Below, piece by piece: positions 31,350-43,759 of a stretch of DNA of 64,000 nucleotides (position 1 is its first letter; the number at the start of each line of letters is the position of its first letter). The position numbers and the translations under genes are program-made. The DNA comes from JBLNDJ01 sp050261515 (GTDB lineage: Bacteria > Acidobacteriota > Terriglobia > Bryobacterales > Bryobacteraceae), in NCBI GenBank assembly GCA_050261515.1, contig JBLNDJ010000040.1, forward strand, positions 62,001 to 126,000, given 5' to 3'. The notes beneath the pieces were generated by a model, which was not told the DNA's origin, did no database searches, and was given only the letters and a program-made list of their open reading frames with translations.

Positions 31350-32420
31350 TTACGGAGCGAACGGGTAGTAGCCCCTGCGCGCACGCACCTTGGCATCGGG
31401 GATTTTGACTTCCACGCGGATCTGCCGGTAGGGGTTCTGCACGTCGGTGGTGTCGGGAATGTAGCGCAGGATGTACTGCGTGGTGACCTCGCCCGCCACG
31501 TTCGCGATGGCGTGAAGAATGTTCTGCGACACCGCGGCCGCGTATCCGCCGCTCTCGACCGTGATGGCGTAGCTGCCCTCGTAGTCGCTCTGCGGCTTGG
31601 AGAGATGGCCGGACACGTCTTTGTAGACGCCTTCGAGCGGATACTCGACGCGCCCGCCGGTTTCCTCGGCCAACCGCCGCAGGTTGATATCGCCCTCGTT
31701 GGCGAAACCGTAGGCGGTGGTGCTGACACCGTAGATGGTGACCAGGTTGCGCTGGGCCAGCTCGATGATCTGGTCGAGCGTCTGCTTGCTGGCGTTGTCG
31801 TTCCCGCTTCCGATGACGATGAGCACGCGCCGCGGCTCGATGGGCTCGCCTTTGATCATGTGGTGCTTGGTGATGGCGAGGTGGATCGCGTCGTAGAGCG
31901 CCGCGCCGCCGCCGGGCTTGAGCTTGAGGATGCGGTCGGTGATCTTGCCGGCGTCGTTGGTGGTGTTGACGGCGAGCTCGGCGTCGGTGCTGTAGGTGAC
32001 CAGAAAGCCGCTGTACTTGTCCGCCTTGTCGTCAGACAGAAGGGTCCAGACCAGCTCGCGCGCCGATTCCTGGAAGCGGTTCCAGTGGATGCGCGAGGAG
32101 CTGCTCAGGTCGAGCACGAATCCCACGACAACGGGCTGATTGTGCTCGGCGCTGAAGTACTTGATCTTCTGCTCCCTGCCGTTTTCGAAGATGCGGAAAT
32201 CGCTCTCGGAGAGGTTCGTGATGAAGCGGTTCTTGTAATCGGTGACCGTAACGGGCACGATCACCTCGTTGACCTGAACCTTGATGGGCGGGGGCTCCGG
32301 CGCTTCCGGTTGCTGTTGCTGTGGCTGTGGCTGTTGCTGTGGCTGTGGCTGTGGTGGTTGCTGTTGCGCAAGCGCGACGGCACAGAGCCCGATGATGATC
32401 AGCAGACGACCGCGTGACAT
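31350..32420 (-). CDS. Secreted VWFA protein with Gln/Pro-rich linker
   Basis: A 356-aa exported protein, second VWFA-family member of the window. After a signal peptide (RLLIIIGLCAVALAQ) there is a Gln/Pro tract of about 25 residues, then the beta domain with VTVTDYKNRFITNLSESDFRIFENGREQKI and the VWA fold starting VVGFVLDLSSSSRIHWNRF (MIDAS DLSSS, intact DxSxS). The C-terminal tail IRVEVKIPDAKVRARRGYYPF is typical of TIGR03436-type acidobacterial proteins. It is divergent from the NRPS gene, with an 82-bp intergenic region shared as promoters. Likely periplasmic or surface adhesion/assembly role; partner unknown. Confidence 0.9.
   Translation of the reverse strand: MSRGRLLIIIGLCAVALAQQQPPQPQPQQQPQPQQQQPEAPEPPPIKVQVNEVIVPVTVTDYKNRFITNLSESDFRIFENGREQKIKYFSAEHNQPVVVGFVLDLSSSSRIHWNRFQESARELVWTLLSDDKADKYSGFLVTYSTDAELAVNTTNDAGKITDRILKLKPGGGAALYDAIHLAITKHHMIKGEPIEPRRVLIVIGSGNDNASKQTLDQIIELAQRNLVTIYGVSTTAYGFANEGDINLRRLAEETGGRVEYPLEGVYKDVSGHLSKPQSDYEGSYAITVESGGYAAAVSQNILHAIANVAGEVTTQYILRYIPDTTDVQNPYRQIRVEVKIPDAKVRARRGYYPFAP
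32310..32366. repeat. Short-motif repeat encoding the Gln/Pro tract
   Basis: Imperfect tandem TGTGGC/TGTTGC hexamers, read on the minus strand as codons for Pro and Gln just after the signal peptide of the VWFA protein. The array could change length by slippage in multiples of three bases. Confidence 0.7.
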
Positions 32421-32502
32421 AGAGACCGTGGAACTATTATCCCACTGGAAGGGCGCGCGCGAAGGACGAGGGGCACGCTACACTACTGGGATCTCTGAAT
32501 CT

Positions 32503-38016
<5,514 letters not shown>

Positions 38017-38017
38017 G

Positions 38018-39052
38018 CTATCTCTGCACGCGGCCGGATCCGCCGCCCTTGACGAGCGCCTTCACTTCATCCGCGCTGAAGCGGTTGAAGTCGCCCGGAA
38101 TCGAGTGCTTCAGGCACGAGGCCGCGACCGCGAATTCGAGAGCGTCCTTGTGCGTGGGCAGGTTGTCGAGCCCGTAGATGAGGCCGCCGGCGAAGGCGTC
38201 GCCGCCGCCCACGCGGTCCACAATATGCGTGATGTCGTAATAGCGGCTGGTCAGAAATTCCTTGCCGTCGTTCAGGCAGGCCGACCAGCCGTTGTGCGAC
38301 GCGCTCTTCGATTCGCGCATCGTGATGGCCATCACTTTCAGGTTCGGAAATTCGCTCATCACCTTCGCGGTGAGCTTCGAATAGGCCGAAGCGTCGAGCT
38401 TGCCCGATTCCACGTCCACTTCGGCCTGTATCCCGAGCGCCTTCTGGCAATCCTCTTCGTTCGCGATTCCGACATCGACCAGCTTGAAAAGTTCGCGCAT
38501 CACTTCGGGGGCGGACTTGCCGTACTTCCACAGGTTCTTGCGATAGTTCAAATCGCAGGAAACCGTGAGCCCGAGCTTGCGCGCCTTCGCGGCGGCTTCG
38601 AGGGCCAGGTCGGCCGCGCCCTGGCTGATGGCAGGCGTGATGCCGGTGACGTGGAACCAGCCGGCGCCGGCGAGCGCCTGGTCCCAGTCGATGTCGCCGG
38701 GTTTCGCGAGCGCGATGGCGCTGGCTTCACGGTCGTAGACGACTTTCGACGGCCGCTGGTTGGCGCCGGTCTCGAGGAAGTAAATGCCCATGCGGCCCTT
38801 GCCGCGCGCGATCTTCGAAACGTCCACGCCGAAGCCGCGGAGCTGGTAGACGACGCCATCCGCGATGGGGTTGTTCGGCGGCAGCACGGTGACGTAGCGC
38901 GAGGCCGCGCCGAAACCGGCGAGCGCGACGGCGACGTTGGCTTCGCCTCCGCCGAAGGTCGCCACGAACTGCGGCGATTGCAAAAAGCGCTCGAAGCCGG
39001 GGGGCGCGAGGCGCAGCATGATCTCTCCAAACGTAACGACAGTCTTAGGCAT
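38018..39052 (-). CDS. kdgK: PfkB-family sugar kinase, KdgK-like
   Basis: A 344-aa carbohydrate kinase. It has the N-terminal GGGEANVAVALAGFG substrate stretch, SCDLNYRKNLW, and the C-terminal catalytic motif DRVGGGDAFAGGLIYGL, in which DRVGGGD rather than DTTGAGD is usual for 2-dehydro-3-deoxygluconokinases. The product, KDPG, enters the Entner-Doudoroff route, which would link uronic acid breakdown to central metabolism. It is convergent with the NRPS (1 bp between stops) and starts 10 bp downstream of the RidA-like gene. No KDPG aldolase occurs in the window. Symbol given by motif; a fructokinase-like specificity is less likely. Confidence 0.8.
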   Translation of the reverse strand: MPKTVVTFGEIMLRLAPPGFERFLQSPQFVATFGGGEANVAVALAGFGAASRYVTVLPPNNPIADGVVYQLRGFGVDVSKIARGKGRMGIYFLETGANQRPSKVVYDREASAIALAKPGDIDWDQALAGAGWFHVTGITPAISQGAADLALEAAAKARKLGLTVSCDLNYRKNLWKYGKSAPEVMRELFKLVDVGIANEEDCQKALGIQAEVDVESGKLDASAYSKLTAKVMSEFPNLKVMAITMRESKSASHNGWSACLNDGKEFLTSRYYDITHIVDRVGGGDAFAGGLIYGLDNLPTHKDALEFAVAASCLKHSIPGDFNRFSADEVKALVKGGGSGRVQR

Positions 39053-39062
39053 GTATGAGCTC

Positions 39063-40175
39063 CTATTTCGATTCGGGTACGAGCGCGATTACGTCCACTG
39101 CAAAGGAAGCGTCCATCGACGGCAGTCCCTCGAACGGCAGGGCCGTCACCGCCGGCGGGTGGCCTGTCTTTCCGAAGAATCCTGCGCCGGCCTTTTCAGC
39201 CATCCCGGCGGAGGCTCGCGACAGAGAATAGATCTGCACGACCGCCGCCGTATCGTAAGACGCCGACACCTGCTCGAGCGATTTTCCGAGGCGTTCGAAG
39301 GCGAGGCGCGCGTCCCCGGCGGTCGAGCCGAAGGCAATCTGCGCGCCCGTGAGCGCGATGCGGCGCGGCCCGACCAGCGCGACGGCGGATGATTCGGGCG
39401 TGCCCGCGATGAAGGCGAGCGGCTCGCGCGGCGGCGCGGTGAGGCGCGCGACGGCGTCGCAGGAGGCGCCGGACTGGAGCGCCCCGCGCAGCGGCTGCAC
39501 CAGCGTCAGGCTCGCGCGCGGGAACTGCGCGGCGATCGCGGCACGCACCTTGTCGATGTCGTCGAGCGAAGTGACGTAGCAGCCCACGCGCAGCACGTCG
39601 TCCGGGCCGAGCGAGGCGGACTTGAGCGCGGCCGCCAGGCGCGCCGCGGCCTGCTCCGCAAGCGGCAGCACCGGCTGCAAGGGCTCGGCGTCGTAGGCGG
39701 ACTGGCCCGACAAGAACGCCAACCCGCCCGGGTTCACAGGCTTCCTGTCGAGCGCTGCGGATTCGAGCAGCACCTGCGCGCCCTCCTGCGGCAGCGCGCC
39801 GATTTGCACCACGCTCAGGGACGGCAGCGCCAGCTTCTTCTCCGTGAACATGTCGCTGACGATCGACTGGACCCGGCGCGTGTCACCCGTTCCTGCCACG
39901 AAGGCGCGCAGGCGGACGACCGTGCGGTCCTGGCGCAGCAGCCATTTGAGGGCGTCCCGGAGCTGTTGCGACATCAAGCCCTTGGACGAGAGCGGGCTGA
40001 CCTGAAAGACGAGCCGGTCGCTATCGGCGACCACCGCCGCGGGCGGTTCCTTGGGTAGCTCCAGAACCTGCGTGATCTCTTCCTCGCCTTTGTTCTTCTT
40101 TTTCTTCTTCCCGGCGGGCGCTGCCATGAGGGCGGCGGCGACGGCTAGACACAGGATGGGAGCCAGACGATACAT
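39063..40175 (-). CDS. Secreted protein with three RidA/YjgF-like domains
   Basis: A 370-aa exported protein. The signal peptide (YRLAPILCLAVAAALMAAPA) is followed by a Lys-rich stretch and then three repeats of the RidA fold: residues about 50-160, 165-270 and 275-368. Each shows the strand (LVFQVSP; LAFLSGQ; IALTGAQI), the helix 'QLRDALKWLL', 'QAAARLAAAL' or 'AFERLGKSL', and a closing strand. RidA works as a trimer of one-domain chains, so this looks like a trimer in a single chain. The arginine that binds the substrate carboxylate in RidA appears as Glu, Ala and Leu in the three domains, so deaminase activity is unlikely. Upstream of kdgK by 10 bp. Function unknown. Confidence 0.72.
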   Translation of the reverse strand: MYRLAPILCLAVAAALMAAPAGKKKKKNKGEEEITQVLELPKEPPAAVVADSDRLVFQVSPLSSKGLMSQQLRDALKWLLRQDRTVVRLRAFVAGTGDTRRVQSIVSDMFTEKKLALPSLSVVQIGALPQEGAQVLLESAALDRKPVNPGGLAFLSGQSAYDAEPLQPVLPLAEQAAARLAAALKSASLGPDDVLRVGCYVTSLDDIDKVRAAIAAQFPRASLTLVQPLRGALQSGASCDAVARLTAPPREPLAFIAGTPESSAVALVGPRRIALTGAQIAFGSTAGDARLAFERLGKSLEQVSASYDTAAVVQIYSLSRASAGMAEKAGAGFFGKTGHPPAVTALPFEGLPSMDASFAVDVIALVPESK

Positions 40176-40258
40176 GCGAAATTGCGGCCGGTCGATTCGG
40201 AGTCGATTGTATCAAAAGGCGGTTACAGGTTGGAAGCTTGCAACGCCACCACCCAATA

Positions 40259-40285
40259 TGGTATGGTGGCCTGCGAATTGGTATG
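40259..40285 (+). promoter_or_regulatory. Candidate MocR operator upstream of pdxR-like gene
   Basis: Two direct repeats TGGTATG (40259-40265 and 40279-40285) lie exactly 20 bp apart, two DNA turns; the second covers the ATG. The complement, CATACCA, contains the ATACCA box known for the MocR protein GabR. An inverted repeat GCCACC/GGTGGC overlaps the first copy. A candidate promoter (TTGCAA at 40238, TATGGT at 40262) is overlapped by these sites, as expected for autorepression. Confidence 0.45.
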
Positions 40286-41749
40286 TTTCCAGCGGTCCAA
40301 CTCGACGCAAGCCTCGAAGCACCGCTTTATCGCCAACTCTTTGAAAAAATAAGAGAATTGATCGCTTCCCGGAAGCTGGCGAAAGGCGAGCGTCTGCCAG
40401 CCACGCGGGAATTGGCTGGCTTGCTTGGACTGAACCGCACCACGGTTTCGGCGGCCTACGCGCTGCTCGAATCCGAGGGGCTGATCCAGGGCCATGTGGG
40501 GCGGGGAAGTTTCGTGCTCGGCGAGCCGGAGCCGTCCGGGCCGGGGCTGAACTGGGAGCGGCTGCTCCCGCCGGCGGGCCCCGCGGCTCCGCAAGCGCCG
40601 CCCGATGCAATCAGCTTCGCGAGTTCGCGGCCGGCCGAGGAGTTGTTTCCAATCGAAGCGTTTCGCGAAACGTGCGATGAAGTCCTGCGCGGTCCTGGGG
40701 CCCCGGCGATCTTGCAGCTCGGTTCGCCGGCGGGGTATCCGCCGCTGCGCCATCACCTGCTTGCCGCGGCGAAGCGCGAGGGCGTGGCGCGCGCGACCGA
40801 CGACCTCATGGTCACCAGCGGCTGCCAGCAGGCTATGGACCTGCTCCAGCGGGTGCTCGTGCGGCCGGGCGATACGCTGCTGGTGGAAGATCCGGTGTAT
40901 CCCGGACTGAAGAACCTGTTCCAGAGCGCGGGCGCGCAGCTTGTGGGCGTTCCGATGGGACCGGACGGGATGGACGTCGAAGCGCTCGAGCGCATCGCGG
41001 CGCGCACCGCACCCCGCGTCATAGTGACCACCCCGAACTTCCAGAACCCCACAGGCGCGACCCAGCCGCCCGAAGCGCGCCGCGCCGTGCTCCGCATCGC
41101 GCGCGCCGCCGGGGCCGTGCTTATCGAGAACGACACCTACGGCGAGCTGCGCTACCGGGGCGAGCCCGCGGCGGCGATCAAGGAAATCGACGAGACCGGC
41201 GACACCGTGCTGCTGCGCAGCTTCTCGAAGCTCACGTTTCCGGGCCTGCGCGTCGGCTGGGTGACCGGACCGAAGGCGCTCATCGCGCGGCTGATCGAAG
41301 CCAAGCAACTCGCGGACCTGCACACGGACCAGCTCTCGCAAGCGGCACTGCTGCGGTTCGTCCGCTCGGGAAGGCTCGAAGCGCACCGCGAGCGCGTGCT
41401 GGCCGCCGGAGCCGAGCGGCTGAACGCGGCGCTCGAGGCCTGCGCGAAGCACCTGCCCGCGGGGACGCACTTCACGCACCCGCGAGGAGGCATGAACCTG
41501 TGGGTGAGGCTCCCCGATCCGCTTGACGCGAACGAGCTGCTGGCGCCGGCGCACCGGCGCGGAGTGAGCTACGTGCCCGGACGATATTTCGAAGTTTCCA
41601 GGCGAGAGCCGGGAGGCCTGCGCCTGTGTTTCGCCGGGCTCAAGCCGGAGAAAATCCGGCAGGGCCTGGCAATATTAGGAGAGATTTTTTCGGCCGAGCT
41701 GGAACGAACGAGATCAGACCGTTCGGAGCCGGCTCCGGCACTGGTATGA
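40283..41749 (+). CDS. MocR-type GntR/aminotransferase regulator, PdxR-like
   Basis: A 488-aa fusion of an N-terminal GntR winged helix (APLYRQLFEKIRELIASRKLAKGERLPATRELAGLLGLNRTTVSAAY, residues about 10-75) and a fold-type I aminotransferase domain. PLP contacts are visible: PNFQNPTG, ENDTYGELRY, and FSKLTFPGLRVG with the Schiff-base Lys. Such proteins sense PLP and do not need transaminase activity. The placement directly upstream of pdxS and pdxT, on the same strand, makes it the likely vitamin B6 regulator PdxR; usually PdxR is divergent. The ATG at 40283 is preferred over an upstream TTG at 40238. Confidence 0.88.
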   Translation: MFPAVQLDASLEAPLYRQLFEKIRELIASRKLAKGERLPATRELAGLLGLNRTTVSAAYALLESEGLIQGHVGRGSFVLGEPEPSGPGLNWERLLPPAGPAAPQAPPDAISFASSRPAEELFPIEAFRETCDEVLRGPGAPAILQLGSPAGYPPLRHHLLAAAKREGVARATDDLMVTSGCQQAMDLLQRVLVRPGDTLLVEDPVYPGLKNLFQSAGAQLVGVPMGPDGMDVEALERIAARTAPRVIVTTPNFQNPTGATQPPEARRAVLRIARAAGAVLIENDTYGELRYRGEPAAAIKEIDETGDTVLLRSFSKLTFPGLRVGWVTGPKALIARLIEAKQLADLHTDQLSQAALLRFVRSGRLEAHRERVLAAGAERLNAALEACAKHLPAGTHFTHPRGGMNLWVRLPDPLDANELLAPAHRRGVSYVPGRYFEVSRREPGGLRLCFAGLKPEKIRQGLAILGEIFSAELERTRSDRSEPAPALV

Positions 41750-41778
41750 AGAAAATTCTTCACCGCAGAGGCGCGGAG

Positions 41779-41825
41779 GACGCAGAGAAAAACCTGGAGA
41801 ATATTTTCTTTGCGTTCTCTGCGTC
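41779..41825. repeat. Inverted repeat between the pdxR-like gene and pdxS
   Basis: GACGCAGAGAA (41779-41789) pairs with TTCTCTGCGTC (41815-41825) around a 25-nt loop, preceded by CACCGCAGAGGCGCGGAGGA. Similar 'CGCAGAG' palindromes are common between genes of environmental bacteria. It lies in the transcribed leader of pdxS and might act as an attenuator or a weak terminator of the upstream gene. Confidence 0.5.
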
Positions 41826-41866
41826 TTTAGGCTAGCGGCCGGGCGGTGAGCTTTTGGAGGCTTGAA

Positions 41867-42751
41867 ATGTTTTTGGACGAGACTTTCCGCGTCAAGGTCG
41901 GGCTGGCCGAGATGCTCAAGGGCGGCGTGATCATGGACGTGACCAACGCCGAGCAGGCGCTCATCGCCGAGAAAGCCGGCGCTGTCGCCGTGATGGCGCT
42001 CGAGCGCGTTCCGGCCGATATCCGCAAAGAAGGCGGCGTCGCGCGCATGTCGCCCATCAAGAAGATTCGGGAGATCATGGAGGCCGTCTCCATCCCCGTG
42101 ATGGCGAAGTGCCGCATCGGGCATTTCATGGAAGCGCGGGTGCTCGAGGCGCTCAAGGTCGATTACATCGACGAGAGTGAAGTTCTCACGCCCGCCGACG
42201 AAGAACATCATGTCGATAAGCGCCAGTTCACCGTGCCCTTCGTCTGCGGCGCGCGGAACCTGGGCGAAGCGCTGCGGCGGATCGCCGAGGGGGCGGCCAT
42301 GATCCGCACCAAGGGCGAGGCCGGCTCGGGCAACATCGTAGAGGCCGTGCGGCACATGCGTACCATCCAGAAGGAAATGAAGCAGCTCACGGTGCTCGGC
42401 AAGGAGGAGCTCGTCGCCGAATCGAAGAAGCTGCAGGCGCCGCTCGAGCTGGTCGAGTACGTCGCCGAAAAGGGCAAGCTGCCGGTGCCGAATTTCTCGG
42501 CCGGCGGTATCGCGACTCCGGCCGATGCCGCGCTGGTGATGCAGCTCGGCGCCGAGAGCGTCTTCGTCGGCTCCGGCATCTTCAAGAGCGAGGACCCCGA
42601 GGTTCGCGCGCGCGCCATTGTCAAAGCCGCGACCTACTACAACGATCCGGCGAAGCTGCTCGAAGCGAGCGAGGACCTGGGCGTCGCGATGTTCGGCCTG
42701 GACGTGGCCAACATGCCGGAATCGGAGCGGCTGGCGGTCCGGGGCTGGTAA
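41867..42751 (+). CDS. pdxS: Pyridoxal 5'-phosphate synthase lyase subunit
   Basis: A 294-aa synthase subunit of the DXP-independent vitamin B6 pathway: it joins ribose 5-phosphate, glyceraldehyde 3-phosphate and ammonia to form PLP. Motifs are VKVGLAEMLKGGVIMDVTNAEQA with the first catalytic Lys, VMALERVPADIRK, AKCRIGHFMEARVLEAL, IDESEVLTPADEEHHVDKR, and NFSAGGIATPADAALVMQLGA. The ATG at 41867 has GGAGG 6 bp upstream, and upstream GTG starts are therefore rejected. pdxT follows 1 bp after the stop, so the two subunits are made together. Confidence 0.97.
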   Translation: MFLDETFRVKVGLAEMLKGGVIMDVTNAEQALIAEKAGAVAVMALERVPADIRKEGGVARMSPIKKIREIMEAVSIPVMAKCRIGHFMEARVLEALKVDYIDESEVLTPADEEHHVDKRQFTVPFVCGARNLGEALRRIAEGAAMIRTKGEAGSGNIVEAVRHMRTIQKEMKQLTVLGKEELVAESKKLQAPLELVEYVAEKGKLPVPNFSAGGIATPADAALVMQLGAESVFVGSGIFKSEDPEVRARAIVKAATYYNDPAKLLEASEDLGVAMFGLDVANMPESERLAVRGW

Positions 42752-42752
42752 G

Positions 42753-43337
42753 GTGGCGGCCAAACGCGTCGGAGTGCTCGCCCTGCAGGGTGATTTCGAA
42801 GCACACCAGAAGGCGTTCGAGCGCACCGGGGCCGAGGCGGTCCCGGTGCGCACGGCGGCCGAGCTGGCCCGCGTGGACGGCCTCGTCATCCCCGGCGGCG
42901 AGAGCACGACCATGCTGCTCATCATGAAGGACGAGGGACTGATGGAGCCGCTCCGCCGGTTCGCGAGCGAGCGGCCTGTCTTCGGAACCTGCGCGGGCGC
43001 GATCCTTCTGGCAACCGACGTCTCGCATCCCAGGCAGGACTCGCTCGCGCTCATGGACATCGGCGTAGAGCGCAACGCCTACGGGCGGCAGCTCGACAGC
43101 CGCGTGGTGCGTCTGGAGCCCAATGCGGAGCTGGCCCGCGAGATCGGCCCGGACGAGCTGGAAGCCGTTTTCATCCGCGCCCCCATCATCCGGCGCACCG
43201 GGCCGGGCGTGAAGGTGTACCTGAGCTACCTCGATAAGCCCGTGCTGGCCGGGCAGGGGCGGCACCTGGTCGCGACGTTCCACCCGGAGCTGAGCGGCGA
43301 CACGAGAATTCACAAGCTCTTCCTGGATAGACTTTAA
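42753..43337 (+). CDS. pdxT: Pyridoxal 5'-phosphate synthase glutaminase subunit
   Basis: A 194-aa glutamine amidotransferase that supplies ammonia to PdxS. It shows VGVLALQGDFEAH at the N-terminus, the oxyanion strand VIPGGEST, the nucleophile Cys in FGTCAGAILLA and the catalytic His-Glu pair in TFHPELSGDTRIH. The GTG start at 42753 lies directly after the pdxS stop; a longer frame runs inside pdxS. It ends 2 bp before the phosphatase-like gene, which is thus in the same transcript. Confidence 0.96.
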   Translation: MAAKRVGVLALQGDFEAHQKAFERTGAEAVPVRTAAELARVDGLVIPGGESTTMLLIMKDEGLMEPLRRFASERPVFGTCAGAILLATDVSHPRQDSLALMDIGVERNAYGRQLDSRVVRLEPNAELAREIGPDELEAVFIRAPIIRRTGPGVKVYLSYLDKPVLAGQGRHLVATFHPELSGDTRIHKLFLDRL

Positions 43338-43339
43338 TC

Positions 43340-43747
43340 ATGCGGCACTACCGCGTGCTGTTTGTCTGTATCGGCAACGCCTGCCGGAGTCAGATGGCCG
43401 AGGCCTTCGCGCGCGCCTACGGCAGGGATGTGCTGATCGCAAAAAGCGCCGGGCTGCATCCGACCGAGATGGTCGCGCCGGCGACGGCCAAGCTCATGTC
43501 CGAGAAAAATATCAGCCTCGACGACCACGCGCCGAAGGGGCTCGACGTAACGGGCACGCAGTTCGATGTGATCGTGAACATGAGCGGGCTGCCGCTGCCT
43601 GGCGTGGTCTCCGCGCCGGTCAGGCAGTGGAAGGTGGAAGATCCGATCTGGCTGCCTGAGGAGCGCCATCGCCAGGTGCGCGACCAGATTGAGAATCTGG
43701 TTAGGGAGCTTATCGGGGAGTTTCGCAAGAGACGCAACAGCCGCTGA
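43340..43747 (+). CDS. Low-molecular-weight phosphatase / ArsC-like protein
   Basis: A 135-aa protein with the P-loop VLFVCIGNACRSQMAEAF (Cys-x5-Arg-Ser), common to low-molecular-weight tyrosine phosphatases and thioredoxin-coupled arsenate reductases. VEDPIW near the C-terminus gives the acid Asp-Pro. The second and third redox cysteines required of ArsC are absent: only the catalytic Cys and the one in NACRS are present. A phosphatase role is therefore somewhat likelier. It is sandwiched between pdxT and the antiporter-rhodanese gene with gaps of 2 and 12 bp, a combination I do not recognise. Confidence 0.85.
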   Translation: MRHYRVLFVCIGNACRSQMAEAFARAYGRDVLIAKSAGLHPTEMVAPATAKLMSEKNISLDDHAPKGLDVTGTQFDVIVNMSGLPLPGVVSAPVRQWKVEDPIWLPEERHRQVRDQIENLVRELIGEFRKRRNSR

Positions 43748-43759
43748 AGGAGGCCGCCG

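Noticed and set aside
43340..43747. An arsenic resistance operon
   Set aside because: Only one ArsC/phosphatase-like gene is present, without arsR, arsB or acr3, and without the full set of redox cysteines.
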